A DNA stretch of 64,000 bases. Source: Novipirellula artificiosorum. Lineage in GTDB: Bacteria > Planctomycetota > Planctomycetia > Pirellulales > Pirellulaceae. Location of the stretch: positions 310,001-374,000 of the forward strand of contig NZ_SJPV01000004.1 in the NCBI RefSeq assembly GCF_007860135.1. Reading direction: 5' to 3'. Shown one piece after another: positions 8,641 to 16,977 of the stretch (position 1 is its first letter; every line of letters begins with the position of its first letter). The position numbers were made by a program, and so were the translations under genes. The notes below the pieces were generated by a model. It was not told where the DNA came from. It did no database searches and saw nothing but the letters and a program-made list of their open reading frames with translations.

Positions 8641-9459
8641 TCATTTCGCCCCCTTCGGCGAGATCGTCTTGTTCCCGCCGTTGGCCGGTAGGGTTTGCAG
8701 CAAGGTATCGACGATTTGCATTTGAGATTCTCTCCGTCGCTTGAAGAACCGATTGCAAATTTCCACCTCGATCCCGAGGTAGCTTGCATCGCCGAAACAC
8801 CCGCGTAGGTGCGTTGTTAGCCCGTCGTCGGTACCCAAGTAAGGTTGATTGTAGGCCACTCGAAGCTTGGTAGAAATCGGTGAGCATGCGACCTTCCATG
8901 CCTCGCAGAACGTTGCTTCGCCGGTTCGTGCCGGATCGAACAGAAGTCCCACGTCGATCGGTCGCCAACGGCCCGCGATGCGCGGTGTGAAGGTGTGAAT
9001 GGAGAGATGGACCACGCACCGGTGACATTCGATTCGGCGTGCCACCTCCGCTTCGACAGCATCGCGATAGGGCCTGTGCCAACTGGCAAGCAACTCGTCT
9101 CGCTCGGCAGCCGCCAACGGACCGGTGAACTTTGAGAAGACGTCGGACGCGTCGGACGATCGATTGAGATCAACCAGCAGCCGGGTCGTTTTGGAAGCGA
9201 GCCATGTGCAATGTGGGCGTTCCTGTCGAAAGACGCCGAAGTCATTTGGATCCACAGCAAGCATGGACTCCTCCGCCGAATCAGGAAACAGGCCCAACGC
9301 CACTTGAATCGACGCTTCCCAGGCGCCGGGATCGTAACCGCGATGGCTGCGGAGCATTGCTTGAGCCTGTTTGGATTGGAACCGCGCGGAAAACGCGGCG
9401 GGGACTGCGTTGCCGCCATGTTCACAGGTCACCACGAAGTCCGTTCGATGCGAGGTCAC
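8641..9459 (-). CDS. N-formylglutamate amidohydrolase-family hydrolase
   Basis: About 272 residues. Family hallmarks are VVTCEHGGNAVPAAF near the N-terminus, SHRGYDPGAWE, LLVDLNRS and VHLSIHTFTPR, which carry the conserved acidic and His metal-binding residues of the FGase fold (M14-carboxypeptidase-like). Known members deformylate N-formylglutamate in histidine degradation, but no hut gene is present. The gene is instead the last of a cassette with two amidoligases and a C39-like peptidase, so it may trim an amide made by its partners. GTG at 9459 overlaps the TGA of the upstream gene as GTGA, a typical coupling signal; a TTG start ten codons earlier is less likely. Confidence 0.82.
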   Translation of the reverse strand: MTSHRTDFVVTCEHGGNAVPAAFSARFQSKQAQAMLRSHRGYDPGAWEASIQVALGLFPDSAEESMLAVDPNDFGVFRQERPHCTWLASKTTRLLVDLNRSSDASDVFSKFTGPLAAAERDELLASWHRPYRDAVEAEVARRIECHRCVVHLSIHTFTPRIAGRWRPIDVGLLFDPARTGEATFCEAWKVACSPISTKLRVAYNQPYLGTDDGLTTHLRGCFGDASYLGIEVEICNRFFKRRRESQMQIVDTLLQTLPANGGNKTISPKGAK

Positions 9460-10697
9460 GGCTGAAACGGTTCCCAAGTTACCAGGCAATCCGCCAATTG
9501 ATCGTAGACGTTGTGCAAATCGGATCGGTCAAAATTCTTGCCAAGCGATCGGCAAATTCTTGTCGCCAGAGTGCCGTGTTCTTGGATGATTTCAAGTGGG
9601 GCATAAAGATTGGCTATCGAAGGATCCGACTTTCGCACACGACCAAGCAACTTTTGCCAGATGTCACCTGCCGAGCATGCGGACTCATGAATCCCTAGCG
9701 AAGCAAGGTAATTCGTGTCGTTGACGACTGCGTGCTCCGCTCTGTCGGACGCCAGATTCAATGCGGAACGAAGTACCTCGGTGGGGATGGATTGCTGAGT
9801 GGCCAGTGTCGAGGATTGTTCTTGGACCAGCGATTTGACGACCGAGGTGACGGCTACGCAAATTGCCACATCTGCGGCAGGGTATTCTTGGACGTCCATC
9901 ACGCGGAACTCGATCGATCCACGGTCAAACCGAGCGATCGCGCCACGTGCATTTAGAAAGTCCACTTCCAAAACACCTTCGATGTCGTGCCTCGCGATAT
10001 CGTGGCGGATCGGATCGTAAACCTCGCGACGATACGTGGCCTCGTCATAAATCGGTTCGGGGATAATCCGTCCTGTCAGCGAAGGCGCCGCTTGGCAATG
10101 GTCTGTGTAGTACTGCATCCGCGAATCAAGTTGGCCGGTGTAGTGGCCGTCGACGATCGGCGAACTGGCGGCGAGCGCCGGCAACAGCGGTAGGACCAAT
10201 CGAACGGCCGCGTGCAATTTCGCGAACTCTTCATCTCCGTGGAACGGCAGGTTGAGATGAACACTTTGGACATTCGACCAGCCGTGACGCTTGCAGTCGA
10301 AAATGCGATCGTAGGCCTGGTAGATTTCGTGGTTCTCATGCGGCCACAGGATGGTTTCGATTGTCGGGTTCATCCAAGGGTGCATCGCAGTGGGCAGGAG
10401 CCGAAGGTTCAGGCGGTCGAGTACCGGCCGAAGATCACGAATGGCGGTTTCAAACTGGGACGGCAGGGGAAGAAACTTGTTGGCTGGCAAGGTGGTCTTC
10501 AGTTCGAGCACATGCAGGGCCAGCTCGTTGGACCACGTGATGGGTCCCGATTCAAAATCGCTGACCGTTCGTCCGCCAGCAAGAATCGAGAGTAGCGTGT
10601 CAGCGATAGGACGCACATTGAGTGTGTCACGATCGACGAGCATGTATTCCATTTCGATGCCAAAGGCGTCGAACAGATGAAGTGGTTGAGTGTTCAC
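9456..10697 (-). CDS. GCS2-type carboxylate-amine ligase (glutamate-cysteine ligase-like)
   Basis: About 413 residues. Visible family features are FDAFGIEMEYMLVDRDT (first acidic metal-binding motif), HVLELKTTLPA, LLPTAMHPWMNP, VQSVHLNLPFHGDEEF and FDRGSIEFRVMDVQEYPAAD (late Arg/Glu motif). GCS2 enzymes use ATP to join an amino group to a glutamyl gamma-carboxyl. Here the partners are a RimK-like ligase and an FGase, not glutathione synthase, so the product is probably not glutathione. GTG at 10697 is taken as start because homologues begin near the LHLF segment; a TTG start at 10766, nearer the upstream gene, has a distant GAGGA and remains possible. The 3' end overlaps the amidohydrolase start by 4 bp. 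Confidence 0.82.
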   Translation of the reverse strand: MNTQPLHLFDAFGIEMEYMLVDRDTLNVRPIADTLLSILAGGRTVSDFESGPITWSNELALHVLELKTTLPANKFLPLPSQFETAIRDLRPVLDRLNLRLLPTAMHPWMNPTIETILWPHENHEIYQAYDRIFDCKRHGWSNVQSVHLNLPFHGDEEFAKLHAAVRLVLPLLPALAASSPIVDGHYTGQLDSRMQYYTDHCQAAPSLTGRIIPEPIYDEATYRREVYDPIRHDIARHDIEGVLEVDFLNARGAIARFDRGSIEFRVMDVQEYPAADVAICVAVTSVVKSLVQEQSSTLATQQSIPTEVLRSALNLASDRAEHAVVNDTNYLASLGIHESACSAGDIWQKLLGRVRKSDPSIANLYAPLEIIQEHGTLATRICRSLGKNFDRSDLHNVYDQLADCLVTWEPFQP

Positions 10698-10796
10698 AAG
10701 TTGGTTCGCTGGGAATGGAAAGAGTACAAGGTCACCCGACGCGTCAGCGAGGGGCCGGTGCCGCAAAAGGTGTGTCTTCCTCGCTGCTGCGTCGGC

Positions 10797-12266
10797 TTAC
10801 CTTTCTAATTTATTGGATTCGATTCGGCGGACGAACGATTCCATGATGCGTCGGTAGAGTTCCTCACGTAGGATCGCGTCTTCAATGCCCGAATCCATGT
10901 TGGGATTATCGTTGACTTCGATGACGTAAAACTGGCCGTCGAGTTCCTTGACGTCGACGCCATAAATTCCACTGCCGATCAGATTGGCAGCTTTGAGTGC
11001 CATCGCAACGGCTTTCCGGGGCGCGGTCTCGACGGGGAGCGTTTCGCATTTTCCGAAGCGAGGCTTGGTGGCGGAATCGGCGGAGTGTTTGGCGATCTGC
11101 CAGTGCCCGCGAGCCATGTGGTACTTGCAGGCAAAGATTGCTCGACCGTCGAGAATCCCAATCCGCCAATCGAAATCGGTTCGCATGTACTGCTGAGCGA
11201 TGACCAGTTCTGAATCTTCAAAGAACTCCGCCAACCGCGACTTCAATTCCGCCTTATCGGCCGCTTTCACGACGCCTTGCGAAAACGCACTGTCGGGACG
11301 CTTCAAGACGATTGGGAACGAGACTTCGCTTGCGATCTGTTCGGCATTCCGCCGGTGAACGATCCACGTCGTCGGCGTTGGCACCTTGGCTCGATAAAGC
11401 AACTCAGCGAGGTAGGCTTTGTTGGTGCAGCGCAGAATCGACAGCGGATCATCGAGCACGACCATTCCCGCCGCCTCGGCGCGTCGTGCGAGGCGATAGG
11501 TGTGATGGTTGACGGCGGTGGTTTCGCGAATGAACAGCGCGTCGAATTCTAGCAAGCGTCCGGCGTCCTGCCGCGTGATCAACTCAGCAGCAATCCCTTC
11601 GGCTGCGGCCGACTTGACGAGCTTCTTCAGCGCCGCTTCGTCGGACGGTGCCAAGTCACCCTCCTCCGGATTGTGAAGAATTGCCATGTCGTATCGCATC
11701 GCTCGCCGTTTAGGGCGATTGGTGTTTCCGCGGGCAAAGTACTTCGCGGCGGCTGCGGCGACGAACTCGCGGTGTGGGTCAGGCACGGCCTTGAGTGCGA
11801 CCGCGGACGCACTGCGAAGCCGCCATTTGCTGCCTCGCTTGAAATGGAAACGTAGCAGCGGTGCTTGAAAGAGACCACACAGCTCTTTGGCCAGTTTGTC
11901 GTACTTCTTGGCAAGGTTCTCGCCGAAGTAGACGCTCAACACGAATTCATTTCCGCCAAGACTCTTGAGGGACGATTGAATCAATTCTTCAAGAGGTTGC
12001 GGGATCAAGCGAACCGCGGCAGAGCCTTGCAGGTCTTGGATCGTCGATACATCGGGAATCGGCCGATGCCCGCGAGCTTCGGCCAACAAGGAAACGTAGT
12101 AGCCGATACTTTGATAGCCATACGATCGACTGAGGTTATAGATACGTGTTCCTCGTCGCAGTGTGGGATCGCAGACCGCCAAGTAGTCACGCGGGTCGAT
12201 GGTGTCGACGCCCTCGAAGGTCCCCAGCCAATCGTCACCTGATTCGGCAACCAAAATCGTATTCAT
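10797..12266 (-). CDS. RimK-family ATP-grasp ligase with N-terminal RLAN-type domain
   Basis: A 489-residue protein. The first ~150 residues (VAESGDDWLG, NLSRSYGYQSIGYYVSLLAE) fit the RimK-like N-terminal domain found only fused to certain ATP-grasp enzymes. Residues ~190-489 form a RimK-type ATP-grasp: the preATP-grasp YDMAILHNP, FIRETTAVNHHTYRLARRAE, FPIVLKRPDSAFSQGVVKA (ATP lysine and glycine-rich loop) and GVDVKELDGQFYVIEVNDNPN (Mg-binding acid and Asn residues). RimK enzymes add glutamate or other amino acids to peptide or metabolite carboxyls. ATG at 12266 is chosen because upstream residues are non-conserved. It lies between the C39 peptidase and the GCS2 ligase, with gaps of only about 75-100 bp. 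The substrate is unknown. Confidence 0.88.
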   Translation of the reverse strand: MNTILVAESGDDWLGTFEGVDTIDPRDYLAVCDPTLRRGTRIYNLSRSYGYQSIGYYVSLLAEARGHRPIPDVSTIQDLQGSAAVRLIPQPLEELIQSSLKSLGGNEFVLSVYFGENLAKKYDKLAKELCGLFQAPLLRFHFKRGSKWRLRSASAVALKAVPDPHREFVAAAAAKYFARGNTNRPKRRAMRYDMAILHNPEEGDLAPSDEAALKKLVKSAAAEGIAAELITRQDAGRLLEFDALFIRETTAVNHHTYRLARRAEAAGMVVLDDPLSILRCTNKAYLAELLYRAKVPTPTTWIVHRRNAEQIASEVSFPIVLKRPDSAFSQGVVKAADKAELKSRLAEFFEDSELVIAQQYMRTDFDWRIGILDGRAIFACKYHMARGHWQIAKHSADSATKPRFGKCETLPVETAPRKAVAMALKAANLIGSGIYGVDVKELDGQFYVIEVNDNPNMDSGIEDAILREELYRRIMESFVRRIESNKLER

Positions 12267-12341
12267 CTTGTTATCAATCCTTGAGGGAATCCGACGCATC
12301 TGCCAAGCATGGCAAGTGTGACGCATCGCTGACACGCTGGG

Positions 12342-13097
12342 TTACTTGGTTTGGATGGTCAATAAGTTCGCGTCAAAAGTGATGATGCCCAACAAGATCG
12401 CGGAGGCGACTCTTGCGAGCGATGCGATGTATTTGTTGGTCGGCGCCATGGGGTTGGGATGCAGTGGGTCTGCCACTCGCACCACGCGATCTTTGGGGCA
12501 GTAGCCATGCAACACGACAAAGTGCCCAGTGGGATCGCCCTCGATGTCGTCCGCGACCGTGGAGTGAACGCCAGCGTGGGTCACGGACCGTTCGCGGGAT
12601 TCGTGGTACAGGTAGGTCGCACTGAGTCCGCACAGGATGGGGACCCCCGCCGAAAGCGACCGGATGATCAAATGATCGTCGAGCGGCTGCATCCGAACTC
12701 GCCCGCCGAGTGTCAAGAATTGCAGGTACGCTTCGGTCGCTGTCGTTAAACGATGCTGGTCGACGTCATCGCGTTGGCTCTTGGCACCTTGTTGGGCACG
12801 AAGCTTGGACGCGAGCACCTTGCGCGACAACACTTCGCCGTTTGCATCGAACCAAGTCGGATCAAACAATTGCAGGTTGTACGTCACGATGTCCGCGGTG
12901 AACCCACGTCGCAGCGCATCGCACCCCAGTTCGACCGCCAACGTCCCACCACCGTCGAGCTGTCCAATTTCCGTGATCAAACGATCCAGCGGGACGGCGC
13001 GATTCCAATACTGATAGACGGCGGCCAAGCACGTCGGTCCGCAACTGGTTTCCGACGGTTGCGGTTGGATTTCAATTTCCAAGTGTTGCGCCGTCAT
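12342..13097 (-). CDS. C39-like cysteine peptidase
   Basis: A 251-residue cytoplasmic papain-like peptidase. The active-site residues are visible: Gln13 (oxyanion), Cys19 in SETSCGPTCLAAVYQYW, His192 in GHFVVLHGY and Asp210 in VADPLHPN. C39 peptidases of peptide export systems cut after a Gly-Gly leader, but this one lacks a fused ABC transporter and any membrane segment. It opens a cassette with an ATP-grasp ligase, a GCS2 ligase and an FGase. A role in maturing a substrate peptide or in transpeptidation of the product is inference. ATG at 13097 overlaps the stop of a small upstream frame as TGATG. Confidence 0.8.
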   Translation of the reverse strand: MTAQHLEIEIQPQPSETSCGPTCLAAVYQYWNRAVPLDRLITEIGQLDGGGTLAVELGCDALRRGFTADIVTYNLQLFDPTWFDANGEVLSRKVLASKLRAQQGAKSQRDDVDQHRLTTATEAYLQFLTLGGRVRMQPLDDHLIIRSLSAGVPILCGLSATYLYHESRERSVTHAGVHSTVADDIEGDPTGHFVVLHGYCPKDRVVRVADPLHPNPMAPTNKYIASLARVASAILLGIITFDANLLTIQTK

Positions 13098-13357
13098 CAG
13101 CCGGCTCCCGCAATTGCATGGGCGCAAAGTCCAACGGGGGGTTGGCTGCTCTGGTGGACGTCAACGGAAAGCATGGTGGGGATGTACGACCGAGCCGATG
13201 GAGAATCGCTGCCTAGGGAATCGGTAACCCGACACAGCAGCGAGGAAAGGTTGTGATTGCCTCGCTTCTCGTTGACACGTCGAATTGCCAGGGGACCGAC
13301 AAGCACAAACTGTACCATTCGCCAATCCTTGACCGCGAGCTCAAGTTGCCGTTGCAT
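13097..13357 (-). CDS. possible small protein upstream of the amidoligase cassette
   Basis: An 86-residue frame starting MQRQLELAVKDWRMVQFVLV and ending with GLCAHAIAGAG. Its TGA overlaps the peptidase ATG as TGATG, the arrangement expected for coupled genes, and codon use is not unlike that of the neighbours. There is no recognisable domain, no signal peptide and no clear ribosome-binding site. It could be a substrate or leader peptide, a remnant of a longer gene, or chance. The frame stays open upstream to two stops near 13481. Confidence 0.3.
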   Translation of the reverse strand: MQRQLELAVKDWRMVQFVLVGPLAIRRVNEKRGNHNLSSLLCRVTDSLGSDSPSARSYIPTMLSVDVHQSSQPPVGLCAHAIAGAG

Positions 13358-13723
13358 ATGACTCAAACCAGACGGTTTTCCACGAAACCGCAGTGGTGTC
13401 GAGGTTCCAATTCCGCCGCCGGGTCGGAAAACACCTTTCCGGTCAGTGGAAAGTAACTTACCACGCCGCGATCTCCCCTATCAAACAAGACGCCATTTCG
13501 TTCCAGATCGGTAGCGGCACCCGCTGAGCAGCAAGACCTCCGTCGCATCGGCGAAAGGCTCCCGCGCGACGCCGTTTCGAAGAACCTTAGTCACGAATTT
13601 GTCTAAGCCACCGTTTTGATAGGCCATTTTGCCGCACCCCTTGTCGCAACAAGACGTCGGGCCCCTATGGTAACCTAACGGCGACGTGACGTTTCTGAAT
13701 CCATCGCAAACAGGGCCGATTTC
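13358..13723. other. 366-bp divergent intergenic region
   Basis: This lies between the amidoligase cassette and the ThuA operon. Short minus-strand frames at 13363-13548 and ending at 13481 look weakly protein-like but share no start, domain or length with anything I recognise; they may be decayed coding sequence. CTTGT-CGCA-ACAAG at 13648-13660 is a small inverted repeat near the ThuA side. No promoter hexamers stand out. Confidence 0.3.
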
Positions 13724-14545
13724 ATGCAATCCTTGTGCTCTAAGCCTGCCCGTTCCTGCGACGCTGCAAGGTCTCGGTGGGGACAGATGATCGTCTTCGC
13801 AAGCGTCGTCCTCTTGACTGTCGCGGCGTCGACTCAAGCAGAGGATTCGCAACCCCAGAAACGTGTTCTGATTGTCACAGGGGAGGATTACCCGGGGCAC
13901 AAGTGGCAGCTGACCGCGCCAGCACTCAAAATGCAACTGGAACAGGACTCCCGATTGCGAGTGGAAACGCTCGACGATTTACGGGCGTTAGCGGAGACCG
14001 ACCTTTCCCCCTTCGATGCTGTCGTCATTCATTTTAAGAATTACGATCCATCGATTCCTGGCCAAGCCGGGTTGGACCGACTCGTCAGCTACGTCGAACA
14101 AGGCGGTGGGTTGGTGGCGGTTCATTTCGCTTGCGGCGCTTTCCAAGAGTTCAAACAGGAGTACGAGTTGCTCGTGGGCCGCGTTTGGAATCCAGAACTT
14201 CGTGGCCATGACCCCTACGGCACCTTTCGCGTTGACATCGTGACGAATGAGCACAAGATCACGCAATCGATGAAGTCCTTTGAAACGGAAGACGAGCTTT
14301 ACACTTGTCTTGACGGCGACACGCCGATCCAAGTCTTAGCCACGTCGATTTCAAAAGTCGATTCCAAAACGTATCCCATCGCATTCGTTGTTGCCCACCC
14401 TAAAAAGAGAGTCTTCCACTGCTTGCTTGGACACAATGTGATGGGACTCGAAAATGCCGGCGCTGCCGAACTTTATCGGAAAGGTACAGCCTGGGCCGCT
14501 GGAATGGCCCTCCCCTCACCGCATCAACAGGAAACCTCCCCATGA
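13724..14545 (+). CDS. ThuA-domain protein, exported
   Basis: A 273-residue protein with an N-terminal hydrophobic segment (VFASVVLLTVAASTQA) followed by AED, likely a signal peptide. The ThuA fold, related to class I glutamine amidotransferases, is visible in VLIVTGEDYPGHKWQLTAPAL, AVVIHFKNYD, LDRLVSYVEQGGGLVAVHFACGAF and RVFHCLLGHNVMGLEN. The family is named for trehalose utilisation and in planctomycetes commonly sits with Gfo/Idh/MocA enzymes. It overlaps the isomerase gene by 4 bp (ATGA). An internal ATG at 13787 after GGTGGGGACAG is a second possible start but gives a signal peptide without positive charges. Exact substrate unknown. Confidence 0.85.
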   Translation: MQSLCSKPARSCDAARSRWGQMIVFASVVLLTVAASTQAEDSQPQKRVLIVTGEDYPGHKWQLTAPALKMQLEQDSRLRVETLDDLRALAETDLSPFDAVVIHFKNYDPSIPGQAGLDRLVSYVEQGGGLVAVHFACGAFQEFKQEYELLVGRVWNPELRGHDPYGTFRVDIVTNEHKITQSMKSFETEDELYTCLDGDTPIQVLATSISKVDSKTYPIAFVVAHPKKRVFHCLLGHNVMGLENAGAAELYRKGTAWAAGMALPSPHQQETSP

Positions 14546-15399
14546 AGATTGGATTTCACACGGATGCCTTTAACTCTGCCTACTGGAATTTTGACCAATG
14601 TCTTCAATGGGCTGAGCAAAACGACGTTCACTTCATCGAGTGTGGGCTGATTGACGGAGTCAGCTGGATTCACGGACTTGGGTACCAGCCGCATGTTGCA
14701 CTTTATGAGGATCCGTTGCTGCTTCGTCGCAAGATGGAACGCTATGGGGTGAAGTTCTCACAAGTCGATGCGGCGTTTCCACTGTCCGGCAAGGATGGGC
14801 CGTTGTACGGCGTCCCCTATGTCCTCAAGACCCTTCCGTGGGCCAAGCATGCGGGATGTGAGTGCATCGCGACCACGGACGGGCTGCACAAACCCGAAGG
14901 TTTGTCGGATGACCAAGCGATGGAAATGATGAAACGCAGCTACTCGCAAATGGTTGAAGTCGCTGAAGCGTACGAGATATGCATTAACATCGAGGTGCAT
15001 GGCTACTTCACCACGAACCCCGATCGCTTGGCACAAATGTTGGACTTCTGTGATAGCCCGTTCTTGGGGCTCAACCTTGACACCGGCAACTCCTTTATCG
15101 CGGGCCAGGACCCCGTCGCGTTTTGCGAGCGGTTCAAGGACAAGATCCGCCATGTTCATATCAAAGACGTCAGCGAATCCTTGGCCGCTGCTTCGCGAGG
15201 TGACCAAACCGGTATTGCGGTGAGCCAATGTGCGATTGGTGATGGGGTGAACGCCGAGAATATCGGCCGCGTTTTGGAAATCCTCCAATCGATTCCGTAC
15301 GACGGCATCTTGAGCATGGAGTGCGAAGGTGCTGGCGGCCCCATGATTGAACAATCGTTGGCATGGTTGCGCACACGACTTGCCTCGCTTCCAGCCTAG
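14542..15399 (+). CDS. sugar phosphate isomerase/epimerase (AP endonuclease 2-like TIM barrel)
   Basis: A 285-residue TIM barrel starting MKIGFHTDAFNSAYWNFDQC. Conserved strand ends carrying metal ligands are visible: FIECGLIDG, INIEVHGYF (Glu), LGLNLDTGNSF (Asp), RHVHIKDV (His) and GILSMECEGAG (Glu). These match xylose isomerase-like enzymes that use a divalent metal to isomerise or dehydrate polyols and inositol derivatives. There is no signal peptide, unlike the neighbours on both sides. It is translationally coupled to ThuA and followed after 70 bp by the MocA oxidoreductase, forming a sugar/polyol modification operon. Confidence 0.87.
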   Translation: MKIGFHTDAFNSAYWNFDQCLQWAEQNDVHFIECGLIDGVSWIHGLGYQPHVALYEDPLLLRRKMERYGVKFSQVDAAFPLSGKDGPLYGVPYVLKTLPWAKHAGCECIATTDGLHKPEGLSDDQAMEMMKRSYSQMVEVAEAYEICINIEVHGYFTTNPDRLAQMLDFCDSPFLGLNLDTGNSFIAGQDPVAFCERFKDKIRHVHIKDVSESLAAASRGDQTGIAVSQCAIGDGVNAENIGRVLEILQSIPYDGILSMECEGAGGPMIEQSLAWLRTRLASLPA

Positions 15400-15469
15400 A
15401 ACGGCGAGCAAACGATGCTTCGCCCCGCTCTCTCCCTTCCTCACTTCCCTCGCCCCCCCGTGATCAAGC

Positions 15470-16792
15470 ATGAACAACAACACTCACCCTGCGTCGAATT
15501 GCCTCCCAACCACTCAACGTCGCCAATTTCTGAAGACCACTGCGGTCAGCGTCTCGGCAGTTGCCGGTTTGTCACTCGCCCGCAGTGCTCATGCCGCCGG
15601 CAGCGAGACGATTCGCATCGGGATGGTCGGCTGCGGGGGCCGATGCAGTGGCGCGGCAATGGACGTCATGAACGTCGATCCTGGAACTCAATTGGTGGCG
15701 ATGGCGGATCTGTTTGAAGACCGCGTCAAGAGCCAGCGTACAGCATTAGCGACCGCTAAGCCCAAGCAAGTTTCCGTCGATGACGATCACTGCTTCGTGG
15801 GACTGGATGCGTACAAGAAAGTGATTGAATGTGTCGATGTGGTTCTGATTGCCTGCGCGGCCAAATTTCACCCGATGTATTTGAAAGCGGGTATTGACGC
15901 CGGCAAGCATGTGTTTGTCGAAAAACCGCACGCGATCGATCCGGCGGGAATCAAAGTGGTCAACGAAACGTGCAGGGTCGCAAAGGAGAAGAATCTAGGC
16001 GTTTTGTCGGGGCTTCACAGTCGCTTTGCCGCAGACTACCGCGAAACGATCGAGCGAGTGCGTGACGGACAAATCGGCGACATTGTTTCGATTGAAGAAA
16101 ACTTCGTTCGCGGGCCCTATGGCAACACGGCTCGTCCAGCAAATTGGCGAGAGTTGGAGATTCAATATGGCAACCAGTATCGGTTCAGCTGGCTCTGTGG
16201 CGACGATGTGACTCAATCGCTCGTTCACAATCTCGATCGAGCAACTTGGGCACTCGGTGAAGCGACGCCGGTCGATTGTCACGGATTCGGTGGTCGGTCT
16301 GGGCGACAAGACTTGCTGGGCGACGTCTTTGATCATCACACGGTTGTCTACCGGTATGCGAACGGAGTCCGGCTGTATGCGTTTTGTCGAACCACTGCCG
16401 GATGTTACAACGAAGGATCGAGTATCATCATGGGCTCCAAAGGCATCGCGTATCCCTTGAAAGGGCAGATCACGGGTGAAACGCCTTGGTCGTTTGAAGG
16501 CAAAACCGGCAGCCCCTATCAAGCAGAGCAGAAGGCGTATTTTGAGTCGATTCGCGCTGGACAGCCGCTCAACAGTGGCGACTACATGGCGAGAAGCACT
16601 TTGGTGGCGATCATGGGACAAATGTCTTGCTACAGCGGCCAGGAAGTCAAATGGGACAAGATCAGCAAGTCCGACTTTGCGTTCGATCCCAAACCCGAAG
16701 ATTGCAGTTGGGACATGGAACCACCGACGCGACCGGATCCGAACGGAGTCTATCCTGTCTGCGCATCGCCAGGAATTACGAAAAACGTTTAG
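15470..16792 (+). CDS. Gfo/Idh/MocA-family oxidoreductase with Tat signal
   Basis: A 440-residue protein. The Tat signal is visible as QRRQFLKTTAVSVSAVAGLSLARSAHA, cut before AGSETIRIG. The Rossmann NAD(P) motif follows (IGMVGCGGRCSGAAMD), then HVFVEKPHAIDPAG with the usual EKP motif, and a C-terminal alpha/beta catalytic domain with NLDRATWALG. Tat-exported MocA enzymes with bound nucleotide are abundant in planctomycetes and oxidise or epimerise sugars and glycosides in the periplasm. The gene ends the ThuA-isomerase-MocA operon, and its stop overlaps the ccoS stop on the other strand, leaving no room for a terminator. Confidence 0.92.
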   Translation: MNNNTHPASNCLPTTQRRQFLKTTAVSVSAVAGLSLARSAHAAGSETIRIGMVGCGGRCSGAAMDVMNVDPGTQLVAMADLFEDRVKSQRTALATAKPKQVSVDDDHCFVGLDAYKKVIECVDVVLIACAAKFHPMYLKAGIDAGKHVFVEKPHAIDPAGIKVVNETCRVAKEKNLGVLSGLHSRFAADYRETIERVRDGQIGDIVSIEENFVRGPYGNTARPANWRELEIQYGNQYRFSWLCGDDVTQSLVHNLDRATWALGEATPVDCHGFGGRSGRQDLLGDVFDHHTVVYRYANGVRLYAFCRTTAGCYNEGSSIIMGSKGIAYPLKGQITGETPWSFEGKTGSPYQAEQKAYFESIRAGQPLNSGDYMARSTLVAIMGQMSCYSGQEVKWDKISKSDFAFDPKPEDCSWDMEPPTRPDPNGVYPVCASPGITKNV

Positions 16793-16977
16793 CTCGGATT
16801 CGGTGTCGGTGGATCGTCATTGCCATGCTCATCGACCGGTTTTTCATCGACGAGCAGACGCACCGAGGGCGACTGCAAATCATCAAATTGGCCGCGTCGA
16901 ATCGACCAAATGCATGCGAACAAAGCCGTTGCACCGAGGGCAATCGCCACAGGCAAGGCGACCATCAAGACGCTCAT
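16789..16977 (-). CDS. ccoS: cbb3 oxidase maturation protein CcoS
   Basis: A 62-residue protein starting MSVLMVALPVAIALGATALFACIWSIRRGQFDDL: one membrane helix followed by the conserved R-x-GQFDDL segment of CcoS. CcoS is needed to insert cofactors (heme b and copper) into CcoN. The start overlaps the ccoI stop by 4 bp (ATGA). It is the last gene of the cbb3 locus, and its stop overlaps the MocA stop on the opposite strand. The C-terminal tail (DEKPVDEHGNDDPPTPNPS) is acidic and variable. Confidence 0.92.
   Translation of the reverse strand: MSVLMVALPVAIALGATALFACIWSIRRGQFDDLQSPSVRLLVDEKPVDEHGNDDPPTPNPS

Noticed and set aside
12342..13097. Bacteriocin/lantibiotic exporter (C39 peptidase-ABC transporter)
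   Set aside because: No transmembrane or ABC ATPase domain is fused or adjacent; only the peptidase-like domain is present.
13363..13548. 61-codon minus-strand frame and an overlapping one ending at 13481
   Set aside because: They look weakly coding and one is TTGA-coupled to the next small frame, but no start signal, domain or conserved motif supports them; could be a decayed gene.
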